The notes under the pieces: model-generated
What the model was told of the DNA's origin: nothing
Database searches by the model: none
Seen by the model: only the letters and a program-made list of their open reading frames with translations
Shown: positions 1 to 6,336 of the stretch, one piece after another
How the letters are laid out: every line of letters begins with the position of its first letter
How positions within the stretch are numbered: the stretch's first letter is position 1
DNA from: VGEM01 sp033764265
Lineage (GTDB): Bacteria; Pseudomonadota; Alphaproteobacteria; Rhodospirillales; Rhodospirillaceae
Direction of reading: 5' to 3'
Length of the DNA stretch: 6,336 bases
Assembly: GCA_033764265.1 (NCBI GenBank)
Contig: JANRJB010000329.1
Coordinates: 1-6,336, forward strand
Translations under genes and position numbers: made by a program

Positions 1-1719
1 GCGGTGGACTTCACTCTCGACAACGGAGTCACCGGCAAGTTCGACACCACCTTCACCATCGGCGCGGCGGTCCGCACCAAGGGCCGCGACCTCGACCTGG
101 TCGGGCGGGTCAACGGCGGGCGCGCGTTCTCGATCAACGGCGACAACGGCAACCTGAACTTCTCGAAGGGCGATTTCGTCTCGCTGCGCGGCTCGGGCGT
201 GAATGAGTTGGTGCTGGAAGCCGGCAATCTGACCTTCTTCACCCGCGTCAACTATTTCTACGACCACATCAACCGCTCGACCACGCTCGACCGCACGCCG
301 CTGTCCAAGCGCGCCAAGCACCTCGCCGGCCTCGACTTCGACCTGCTCGACCTGTACGTCGCCGGCGACTTCGACCTGGGCGAGAACCCGCTCAGCGTAC
401 GGCTCGGCAATCAGGTGTTGAGCTGGGGCGAAAGCACGTTCATCCAGAACGGCATCAACATCGTCAATCCGTTCGACGTGACCAAGCTGCGTGGCGCGGG
501 CACCGAACTGCGCGAGGGCGTGGTGCCGGTGCCGATCGTGCAGGCGAGCCTGGGCCTGGGCGACTTCTCGATCGAAGCGTTCTACCAGCTGGGCTGGGAC
601 CACACCGAGATCGAGGCCGAGGGCACCTTCTTCGCCACCAACGACTTCGCCAGCCCCGGCGGACAGTTCGTCTACCTGCGCTTCGGCCTGCCGCCCGGCC
701 CGCGCGACGATCCGCCGCGGTTGAGCCAGGGCCCGGTCGGCTCGATCGTGCCGCGGGCCGCCGACCAGGACGCCTCCGACGGCGGCCAGTTCGGGGTGGC
801 GCTGCGCTATCTGGCGACCGAGCTGAACGACACCGAGTTCGGCCTCTACTTCATCAAGTACCACAGCCGCCTGCCGGTGCTGTCGGGTCGCACCGGCCGG
901 CTGGTCGGCCTGGTCACCGGCGACTACGCCCGCACCGCCAGCTACTTCCGCGAGTTCCCGGAGGACATCAAGCTGCTCGGCGGCAGCTTCAATACCGTGC
1001 TGGGCGACAGCGGCATCGCCCTGCAGGCGGAATACTCCTATCACTGGGACCAGCCGCTGCAGGTCGACGACGTCGAGCTGCTGTTCGCCGCGCTGTCGCC
1101 CCTTGACCCGCTTCTGGGATTGCCGCTGCCCGCCGGCACACCGGTGTTCGGCCGCAGCCAGCTCGGCCGCTTCGGTTTTGAACAGACCGTGACGGGCTGG
1201 CGGCGCAAGGACTATTCCCAAGGCCAGGCGACCGCGACCCAGCTGATCGCCAACGTCGGGCCGTTCGATCAAATCGCCCTGGTCGGCGAGGTGGGCTTCA
1301 CCAAGGTGCATAACCTGGAAGACGCCGCGGTGCTGCGCTACGAGGGTCCGGGCACCTTCACCAGTGCCAACCCGTTCTTCACCACGCTCGGGCTGCAGCC
1401 GGCCACCGCCGACCCCAAGGGCTTCGCCGACAGCTTCTCGTGGGGCTATCGCCTGGTGTTCCGCGGCGACCTCAACAACGCCATCGGCTCGATCACCCTG
1501 CAGCCGCAGATCGCCTTCAACCACGACGTCAAGGGGACCTCGCCATCGCCGATCGCCAACTTCGTCGACGGGCGCATTTCGACGACGGTGAGCGTCGGGG
1601 CGAACTACCTGAACCAATGGACGGCGTCGCTGGCCTACACCATCAACGGCGGCGGCAAGGACTACAATCTGCTGCGCGACCGCGATTTCGTCGCGTTCAC
1701 GCTCAGCTATTCGTTCTGA
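1..1719 (+). CDS. DUF1302 family outer-membrane beta-barrel protein (5' partial)
   Basis: Open from the left edge to TGA at 1717-1719 (572 codons). The first visible residues (A-V-D-F-T-L-D-N-G) resemble the mature N-terminus of DUF1302 proteins just after signal cleavage, so the true start and a signal peptide of about 20-35 residues should lie upstream. The GTG at 4 is not a credible start because no signal peptide follows it. Family hallmarks are a WGE-S-TFI motif near 424-441 followed by an N-P-F-D segment and a P-rich stretch, and F-G-L-Y-F-I-K-YHSRLP near 841-876. Alternating polar/hydrophobic strands run throughout, and the protein ends SYSF with a terminal aromatic residue, as expected for BAM-inserted barrels. 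A Pro/Gly-rich stretch around 650-780 is probably an extracellular or plug loop. No cysteine is seen. It is followed after 25 nt by its usual partner, DUF1329. Family and outer-membrane location are well supported; a role in passage of a hydrophobic substrate is inferred. Confidence 0.9.
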   Translation, partial: AVDFTLDNGVTGKFDTTFTIGAAVRTKGRDLDLVGRVNGGRAFSINGDNGNLNFSKGDFVSLRGSGVNELVLEAGNLTFFTRVNYFYDHINRSTTLDRTPLSKRAKHLAGLDFDLLDLYVAGDFDLGENPLSVRLGNQVLSWGESTFIQNGINIVNPFDVTKLRGAGTELREGVVPVPIVQASLGLGDFSIEAFYQLGWDHTEIEAEGTFFATNDFASPGGQFVYLRFGLPPGPRDDPPRLSQGPVGSIVPRAADQDASDGGQFGVALRYLATELNDTEFGLYFIKYHSRLPVLSGRTGRLVGLVTGDYARTASYFREFPEDIKLLGGSFNTVLGDSGIALQAEYSYHWDQPLQVDDVELLFAALSPLDPLLGLPLPAGTPVFGRSQLGRFGFEQTVTGWRRKDYSQGQATATQLIANVGPFDQIALVGEVGFTKVHNLEDAAVLRYEGPGTFTSANPFFTTLGLQPATADPKGFADSFSWGYRLVFRGDLNNAIGSITLQPQIAFNHDVKGTSPSPIANFVDGRISTTVSVGANYLNQWTASLAYTINGGGKDYNLLRDRDFVAFTLSYSF

Positions 1720-1731
1720 CCCTGCGCCGCG

Positions 1732-1736
1732 GGAGG
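1732..1736 (+). promoter_or_regulatory. Strong ribosome binding site of the DUF1329 gene
   Basis: GGAGG ends 8 nt before the ATG at 1745, inside the 25-nt gap after the barrel gene. It is the only textbook Shine-Dalgarno among the three start sites visible here and it fixes the DUF1329 start. Confidence 0.85.
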
Positions 1737-1744
1737 AAATATCC

Positions 1745-3097
1745 ATGATCAAGTTCGGTGCGACGGTGGCGGCGTTGGCCCTGGTGGCGGCGGCGCCCGC
1801 GTTCGCCAAGGTCCCGGCCCAGGAGGCCGCGGAGCTGGGCAAATCGCTGACGCCCTTGGGCGCGGTGCAGGGCGCCAACCAGGACGGCAGCATCCCGGCG
1901 TGGACCGGCGGGATCACGACCGCGCCCGCGGGCTACAAACCGGGCACACCGCACCCCGATCCGTTCGCCGCCGACCAGCCGCTGTTCGAGATCACCGCCG
2001 CCAACGCGCAGCAATACAAGGACCAGCTGTCGCCCGGGCAGATGGCGATGTTCCAGCGCTATCCGCAGACCTGGAAGATGAAGGTCTATCCCACCCGCCG
2101 TTCGGCGGGCTTCGCCCAGGACATCTACGACGCCGCCATCAAGAACGCGACCACGGCGGAACTGACCGAGGACGGCAACGGCATCCGCAACGCCATTCGC
2201 ACCGTGCCTTTCCCGATCCCCAAGAGCGGTCTGGAGACCATCTGGAATCACTTGACGCGCTACCGCGGCGAGACCACCGAGCGCAGCGTCAAGCAGGTGA
2301 TCCCCACGCCCGACGGCGCCTATCAGCCGGTGCAGTTCCAGGAACGCGTGCTGTGGGCCTACAACACCAAGGGCGCGACCATCGAAAGCATCAACAACCG
2401 GCTGGCTTACTTCCTGCAGGAAGTGACCGCGCCGGCGCGTCTGGCCGGCACCATTCTGCTGGTGCACGAAACCCTCGACCAGCGCGCCGAGCCGCGCAAC
2501 GCCTGGACCTACAATCCCGGCCAGCGCCGGGTGCGGCGCGCGCCCAACGTCGCCTACGACAATCCCGGCACCGCGTCGGACGGCCAGCGCACCAATGACC
2601 AGTTGGACATGTTCAACGGCGCGCCCGACCGCTACGACTGGACGCTGGTGGGCCGGCGCGAGATGATCGTGCCCTACAACACCTACAAGCTCGACGGCAA
2701 CGTGCCGGTGCGCGACGTGGTCGCCGCCGGCCACCTGAACCCCGACGTGCTGCGCTACGAAAAACACCGCGTCTGGGTGGCCGAAGCCAAGGTCAAGGCC
2801 GGCACCAGCCACCTGTATGCCACGCGCACGTTCTTCTTCGACGAGGACAGCTGGCAGGCTCTGGTGGTCGACAGCTACGACGCCCGCGGCGCCATCTGGC
2901 GCGTGTCCGAGGCTTATCCGATTCAGTACTACGAACAACCATTGATGTGGGACACGATCCACGCCCACTACGACCTGCAAAACGGCCGTTACCTGGCGTT
3001 CGGCATCAAGGACAGCGGCGACTACGTGCGCTTCGATGCGGCGATGACGCCGGCCGATTATTCGCCGGATGCCCTGCGCCGCGAGGGCACGCGCTAG
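1745..3097 (+). CDS. DUF1329 family periplasmic protein, LolA/LolB-like fold expected
   Basis: Complete, 450 aa, ATG to TAG, with a clear GGAGG site 8 nt upstream. Residues 1-21 form a Sec signal peptide (basic K3, hydrophobic Ala/Leu/Val core, A-F-A cleavage before K22). There is no lipobox cysteine, so it should be a soluble periplasmic protein rather than a lipoprotein. Family marks are L-TPLGA-x-x-GA-N-x-DG-x-IP-x-WTGG (35-56), V-P-F-PIP (154-159), the conserved R-x-APN-V-AYDNPGTA to DRYDW-x-L-VGRREM-x-VPYN stretch (265-312), Y-x-KHRVWV (338-345), and ATR-T-FFFDEDSW (359-370). Length is typical of the family. From memory, these proteins are placed with LolA/LolB-like folds that bind acyl chains in a half-barrel; that is family knowledge, not visible here. 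Position between an outer-membrane barrel and an RND pump fits a periplasmic carrier (inference). No substrate or catalytic residue can be assigned. Confidence 0.92.
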   Translation: MIKFGATVAALALVAAAPAFAKVPAQEAAELGKSLTPLGAVQGANQDGSIPAWTGGITTAPAGYKPGTPHPDPFAADQPLFEITAANAQQYKDQLSPGQMAMFQRYPQTWKMKVYPTRRSAGFAQDIYDAAIKNATTAELTEDGNGIRNAIRTVPFPIPKSGLETIWNHLTRYRGETTERSVKQVIPTPDGAYQPVQFQERVLWAYNTKGATIESINNRLAYFLQEVTAPARLAGTILLVHETLDQRAEPRNAWTYNPGQRRVRRAPNVAYDNPGTASDGQRTNDQLDMFNGAPDRYDWTLVGRREMIVPYNTYKLDGNVPVRDVVAAGHLNPDVLRYEKHRVWVAEAKVKAGTSHLYATRTFFFDEDSWQALVVDSYDARGAIWRVSEAYPIQYYEQPLMWDTIHAHYDLQNGRYLAFGIKDSGDYVRFDAAMTPADYSPDALRREGTR

Positions 3098-3105
3098 GCC
3101 CGGGT

Positions 3106-3149
3106 CGACAGCCGTGCGCCGTCTGCGGGCAGGCCCAGGCCGGCTGTCG
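3106..3149 (+). repeat. 9-bp inverted repeat flanking the candidate GTG start
   Basis: CGACAGCCG at 3106-3114 is the exact reverse complement of CGGCTGTCG at 3141-3149, with a 26-nt spacer. The last base of the left arm is the G of the candidate GTG start of the propeller gene. It lacks a T-run, so it is not a classical terminator. It could form an mRNA hairpin over the start region, but a 9-bp match in GC-rich DNA can arise by chance. Confidence 0.4.
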
Positions 3150-4100
3150 CGACGGACGGCGATGGCGTCGGCCGCGCTCGGTGTCGTGTTCGGCGCAAGC
3201 CGGGCGCGGTCGCAAAGCTCATTCAAGTCTTTCCCGCTGGCATCGTCGTCGCTGGTGCTCGATGTCGCGGAAACCGGCGACGCGCTGGTGGCGGTCGGCG
3301 ACCGCGGGTTCATCCTGCGCTCCACCGACATGGGTTCCAGTTGGGTGCAAATGCCGTCGCCGGCCGGGGTCATGCTCACGGGCGTCGCGTTCGCCGGGCC
3401 GTCCGGCCTCGCGGTCGGTCACGACGCCACGATCCTGCGCAGCACAGATGCGGGTCTGACCTGGCAAACCGTGTCGAGCGACCCCGACGCCGAAACGCCG
3501 CTGTTGGGTGTGGTGTGCGATGGCCCCGATCGCGCGTTGGCCTACGGCGCCTACGGGCTTCTGATGGAATCGACCGACGGCGGCGCGAGCTGGAGCGAGC
3601 GGCGCATCACCGACGACGAACCCCATCTCTATCGCATCGCCAAGGCTGTCGATGGCGCCTGGTACGCCGCCGGTGAGTTCGGCTCGCTGTTCGCCTCGGC
3701 CGATGCGGGCGCGACCTGGACGCCGATCGACTCCTCGCCCTACGACGGCAGCTACTTCGGCCTGTTGGCCCTGGCCGATGGCGGGCTTCTGCTGTTCGGC
3801 CTGCGCGGCAATCTGTTCCGTTCCGACGACGGCGCGGCGACCTGGACGGCGGTCGAGACCGGGACCACCGCCACGCTTCATGGCGGCGTGCAGCGCAAGT
3901 CCGGCGATGTCGTGATCGTGGGCCTCAGCGGCTCGGTGCTGACCAGCGCCGATGGACGTGACTTCGACCTGCGCGGCCTGTCCGACCGCGAGGCCCTGAC
4001 CGGCGCGGTCGAAACCGCCGACGGCAGCATGATCCTGTTCGGCGAGCGCGGCGTGCGGCGGTTCGACCCCGCCCAACTCCCGACGGTGCCGCGCGCATGA
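3114..4100 (+). CDS. YCF48/HCF136-like Asp-box beta-propeller protein, exported
   Basis: Ends TGA at 4098-4100. The start is uncertain: GTG at 3114 (328 aa, 16 nt after the previous stop) or ATG at 3069 (343 aa, overlapping DUF1329 by 29 nt); neither has a convincing Shine-Dalgarno. I favour 3114 because it gives a compact basic n-region leading into R-L-SRR-T-A-M, then an Ala/Gly/Val hydrophobic stretch and A-R-S-Q. This is a plausible twin-arginine signal, so the product is probably periplasmic. The rest is a chain of repeats of about 40-43 residues with A-x-G-x-x-G then S-T-D-x-G-x-(S/T)-W Asp boxes, as in the seven-bladed YCF48/HCF136 family. That family was first known as a photosystem II assembly factor, but nothing here suggests photosynthesis. 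Its 3' end overlaps the RND gene by 4 nt. A scaffold or chaperone role for the neighbouring transporter is inference. Confidence 0.85.
   Translation: MRRLRAGPGRLSRRTAMASAALGVVFGASRARSQSSFKSFPLASSSLVLDVAETGDALVAVGDRGFILRSTDMGSSWVQMPSPAGVMLTGVAFAGPSGLAVGHDATILRSTDAGLTWQTVSSDPDAETPLLGVVCDGPDRALAYGAYGLLMESTDGGASWSERRITDDEPHLYRIAKAVDGAWYAAGEFGSLFASADAGATWTPIDSSPYDGSYFGLLALADGGLLLFGLRGNLFRSDDGAATWTAVETGTTATLHGGVQRKSGDVVIVGLSGSVLTSADGRDFDLRGLSDREALTGAVETADGSMILFGERGVRRFDPAQLPTVPRA
3291..4067 (+). repeat. Seven tandem propeller-blade repeats with Asp boxes
   Basis: Counting from ATG 3069, the G-x-x-G or G-x-x-A turns fall at residues 77, 117, 160, 202, 244, 285 and 325, a spacing of 40-43. Five blades carry a full Asp box: STDMGSSW (3321-3344), STDAGLTW (3441-3464), STDGGASW (3570-3593), SADAGATW (3696-3719) and SDDGAATW (3822-3845). 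The sixth is reduced to SADGRDF (3945-3965), losing the Trp, and the seventh (L-F-G-E-R-G then R-R-F-D) has no box. The count matches a seven-bladed propeller, with the most degenerate blades last. Confidence 0.8.
4097..4100 (+). promoter_or_regulatory. ATGA stop/start overlap between propeller and RND genes
   Basis: The TGA of the propeller gene (4098-4100) overlaps the ATG of the RND gene (4097-4099). No purine-rich ribosome site lies in the 20 nt upstream, so translation of the pump probably depends on termination-reinitiation from the propeller gene. This coupling would tie their amounts together. Confidence 0.7.
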
Positions 4101-6336
4101 AGGGCGCCATCGACACCCTGGCCGAATTCATGTTCGGCCGCCGCGCGCTGATGTTGGCGTTGTTCGCGGTGCTGACGGCGCTGCTCGCCTACGCCGCGGC
4201 GCTGCTGAAGATCGACGCCGGCTTCGAAAAGCAGATCCCGACCAAGCACCCGTACATCCAGACGTTCCTGAAGCACCAGGACGAATTCGGCGGTGCCAAC
4301 CGGCTCCTGATCGCCGTCAATGCCCGCCAGGGCGACATGTTCACGCCCGAATTCTTCACCACCCTCAAGCAGGTCACCGACGCGGTGTTCTTCCTGCCGG
4401 GCGTCAACCGCTCCACCGTCACCTCGATCTTCACGCCCAACGTGCGCTTCGTGGAAATCGTCGAAGGCGGTTTCGCCGGCGGCAACGTGGTGCCGGCCGA
4501 ATTCGCCCCCACGCCCGAGATGCTGGCGCTGGTGCGCGAGAACATCCTGAAATCGGGCCAGGTCGGCCGGCTGGTCGCCAACGACTTCACCGCCGCTTTG
4601 GTCAGCGCGCAACTGGTGGAGATCGACCCCGCCACCGGCGAGAAACTCGACTACTTCAAGGTCGCCGACCAGCTGGAACAGGACATCCGCGCCAAGTTCG
4701 AAACCGAGGCCACTTCGGTCCATATCGTCGGCTTCGCCAAAGTGATCGGCGACGTGGCTGACGGCGCGCTGGGCGTGGTCGGATTTTTCGGCGTCACCTT
4801 CGTCATTTCCGGCGTGCTGGTCTACTTCTTCACCCACTCGGTGCGCTTGACCATTCTGCCGCTGGTGTGCTCGTTCGTCGCCGTCGTGTGGAACATGGGC
4901 CTGCTCACCGTGTTCGGCTTCGGCCTCGACCCGATGTCGATCCTAGTGCCGTTCCTGACCTTCGCGATCGGGGTGTCGCACGGCGTGCAGAAGATCAACG
5001 TCATCAGCGCCGAGTTCCTGGCCGGGGCGGACGCCTTCACCGCCGCCAAGACCGCGTTCCGCAAGCTGGTCTTGACCGGCGCGGTGGCGGCGCTGGCCGA
5101 CGTGTTCGGGTTCCTGACTATCCTGCTCATCGAAATCCGCATCATCCAGGAAGTGGCGATCACCGCCTCGATCGGCGTGTTCTGCGTGATCCTGACCAAC
5201 CTGTTCCTGATTCCGCTCTTGGCGTCGTACGTCAAGCTGGGCGAGGGCTATCGCGACCGGCTGCGCAAGGCCGGGACGGCGCGGCAAGGGCTCTGGCGCC
5301 AGCTGGCGGCGTTCACCCAGACCCGGCGCGCGGTCGCGGCGATCGGCGTGACGGTCGTGCTGTTCGCGTACGGCACGTACCAGTCGCAGTTCGTGCGCAT
5401 CGGCGACGTGCTGTCGGGCGTACCGGAGCTGCGCCCGGACTCGCGCTACAATCAGGACGACGCGGTCATCACCTCGAAGTTCTCGATCGGCACCGACGTC
5501 ATCCAGACCATCGTCGAAACGGTGCCCAACGGCTGCATCCAGTACGACGTGATGGAACGCATCGATGCCTTCGCGTGGGAGATCTCAAACGTCGCCGGGG
5601 TCCGGTCCACCCTGTCGATGCCGCAGGCGGCCAAGATCGTCAACGCCGGCTGGAACGAGGGCAACTTGAAATGGCGCGTGCTGCCGCGCAACGAGCAGCT
5701 TTTGGTCCAGGCGACGCAAGGGGTCGACACCGCGACCGGGCTGCTCAACGCCGATTGCAGCGTCATGCCGGTGATCGCCTTCACCGAGGATCACAAGGCC
5801 GAGACCATCAGCCGCATCGTCGCCGCGGTGAAGGATTTCGCCGCCGCCAACGATTCCGACCGGCACCGCTTCCTGCTGGCCACCGGCAACGTCGGCGTGA
5901 TGGCCGCGACCAACGAGGTGGTCGAGGCCGAGGAGTTCCAGATCCTGCTGTGGGTCTACGCCGCGGTGTCGCTGTTGTGCCTGGCCTTGTTCCGCTCGTG
6001 GCGGCCCACGGTGTGCGTGCTGATCCCGCTGATCCTGGTGTCGATCTGGTGCTACGCGCTGATGGTGTTCCTCGACATCGGCCTCAAGGTCTCGACCCTG
6101 CCGGTGGCCGCGCTCGGCGTCGCCATCGGCGTCGACTACGGCATCTACATCTTCGCCCGGTTGAAGAGCACGCTGGAAGAGGGGGTCGGCCTTGAAGAGG
6201 CGTTCTTCCGCACGCTGCAGGTGTCGGGCAACGCCGTACTGATGACCGGCCTGACGCTGACCATCGGCGTGGCGACCTGGGCGTTCTCGGACTTGCAGTT
6301 CCAGGCCGACATGGGCCTGCTGCTGGCCTTCATGTT
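4097..6336 (+). CDS. RND superfamily (MMPL/COG1033-type) inner-membrane transporter (3' partial)
   Basis: ATG at 4097; I translated it by hand and the frame is open for 746 codons to the window edge. Topology is a duplicated RND plan: TM1 about 15-37, a periplasmic loop 38-224, TM2-TM6 about 226-246, 252-273, 280-300, 324-346 and 351-373, a cytoplasmic linker, TM7 about 411-428, a second periplasmic loop 429-613, then TM8-TM11 about 615-633, 637-659, 665-686 and 712-731. TM12 begins near 738 and is cut off; perhaps 30-60 residues are missing. Family marks include I-P-T-KHPY (48-54), G-F-G-L-D-P-M-S (274-281), AIGVSHGVQ (290-298), W-NEGNLKWR (519-527) and AIGVDYGIYI (676-685). These match two-loop MMPL-like exporters, relatives of HpnN and MmpL3, rather than tripartite AcrB pumps; no membrane-fusion protein gene is in view. 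It is likely a proton-driven exporter of lipids or other hydrophobic molecules; the substrate is unknown. Confidence 0.92.
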   Translation, partial: MKGAIDTLAEFMFGRRALMLALFAVLTALLAYAAALLKIDAGFEKQIPTKHPYIQTFLKHQDEFGGANRLLIAVNARQGDMFTPEFFTTLKQVTDAVFFLPGVNRSTVTSIFTPNVRFVEIVEGGFAGGNVVPAEFAPTPEMLALVRENILKSGQVGRLVANDFTAALVSAQLVEIDPATGEKLDYFKVADQLEQDIRAKFETEATSVHIVGFAKVIGDVADGALGVVGFFGVTFVISGVLVYFFTHSVRLTILPLVCSFVAVVWNMGLLTVFGFGLDPMSILVPFLTFAIGVSHGVQKINVISAEFLAGADAFTAAKTAFRKLVLTGAVAALADVFGFLTILLIEIRIIQEVAITASIGVFCVILTNLFLIPLLASYVKLGEGYRDRLRKAGTARQGLWRQLAAFTQTRRAVAAIGVTVVLFAYGTYQSQFVRIGDVLSGVPELRPDSRYNQDDAVITSKFSIGTDVIQTIVETVPNGCIQYDVMERIDAFAWEISNVAGVRSTLSMPQAAKIVNAGWNEGNLKWRVLPRNEQLLVQATQGVDTATGLLNADCSVMPVIAFTEDHKAETISRIVAAVKDFAAANDSDRHRFLLATGNVGVMAATNEVVEAEEFQILLWVYAAVSLLCLALFRSWRPTVCVLIPLILVSIWCYALMVFLDIGLKVSTLPVAALGVAIGVDYGIYIFARLKSTLEEGVGLEEAFFRTLQVSGNAVLMTGLTLTIGVATWAFSDLQFQADMGLLLAFM

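Noticed and set aside
4..6. GTG at position 4 as the start of the barrel gene
   Set aside because: The frame is open to the left edge, and outer-membrane barrels need a signal peptide, which is absent after this GTG. The Ala codon before it fits a signal-cleavage site instead.
1720..1744. Possible terminator or promoter between the barrel and DUF1329 genes
   Set aside because: Only 25 nt, with no stem followed by a T-run and no recognisable -35/-10 pair. It holds only the ribosome site.
1703..3379. 558-codon open frame on the minus strand opposite DUF1329
   Set aside because: It lies antisense to a gene with a clear signal peptide, ribosome site and family motifs. Its translation is Arg/Gly/His/Val-rich with no recognisable domain, as expected for the antisense shadow of GC-rich codons.
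3878..4837. 319-codon minus-strand open frame across the propeller/RND junction
   Set aside because: It crosses two well-supported + strand genes, has no ribosome site or domain, and has the composition of a GC-rich shadow. The same applies to the minus frames at 3219-4076, 4822-5235 and 5452-5784.
4867..6195. 442-codon open frame on the + strand in another frame inside the RND gene
   Set aside because: Its product is an Arg/Gly/Pro-rich low-complexity chain. The overlapping frame from 4097 encodes an unmistakable RND transporter open to the window edge.
4097..6336. RND gene as an AcrB-type multidrug pump
   Set aside because: No membrane-fusion protein or TolC gene is in the window. The visible motifs and an expected length of about 780-800 residues fit MMPL-like exporters rather than the roughly 1040-residue AcrB class.

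Overview
The window is a compact stretch of high-GC chromosome (strong G/C third-position bias, by eye well above 60% G+C) from a Gram-negative bacterium. All four genes point to an outer membrane: a beta-barrel, two exported periplasmic proteins and an inner-membrane RND transporter. The gene set and codon style suggest a proteobacterium, probably gamma- or beta-. Genus cannot be told from the sequence.

Layout, all on the + strand and nearly gap-free: (1) 1-1719, a DUF1302-type outer-membrane barrel whose signal peptide lies left of the window; (2) 1745-3097, a complete DUF1329 periplasmic protein with a Sec signal peptide, expected to have a LolA/LolB-like fold; (3) about 3114 (or 3069) to 4100, a YCF48/HCF136-like Asp-box beta-propeller with a possible Tat signal; (4) 4097 to the right edge, an RND/MMPL-type inner-membrane transporter. 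The fourth gene is open for all 746 codons visible and runs off the window before its twelfth membrane segment. Junctions are 25 nt, about 16 nt (or a 29-nt overlap), and a 4-nt ATGA overlap, so this is almost certainly one transcription unit. No promoter, terminator, RNA gene, mobile element or CRISPR array is visible. The only non-coding DNA is the 25-nt and about 16-nt junctions.

Working model (inference): the RND protein moves a hydrophobic or lipidic substrate out of the inner membrane, the DUF1329 protein carries it across the periplasm, the DUF1302 barrel receives or passes it at the outer membrane, and the propeller acts as a scaffold or assembly factor. The four families are known to be neighbours in proteobacterial genomes, but as far as I know the substrate is not established. 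This is therefore a recognisable but poorly characterised envelope system. The most informative sequence details are the asymmetric charged residues in the RND membrane domain, a possible loop disulfide, and seven regularly spaced propeller repeats.
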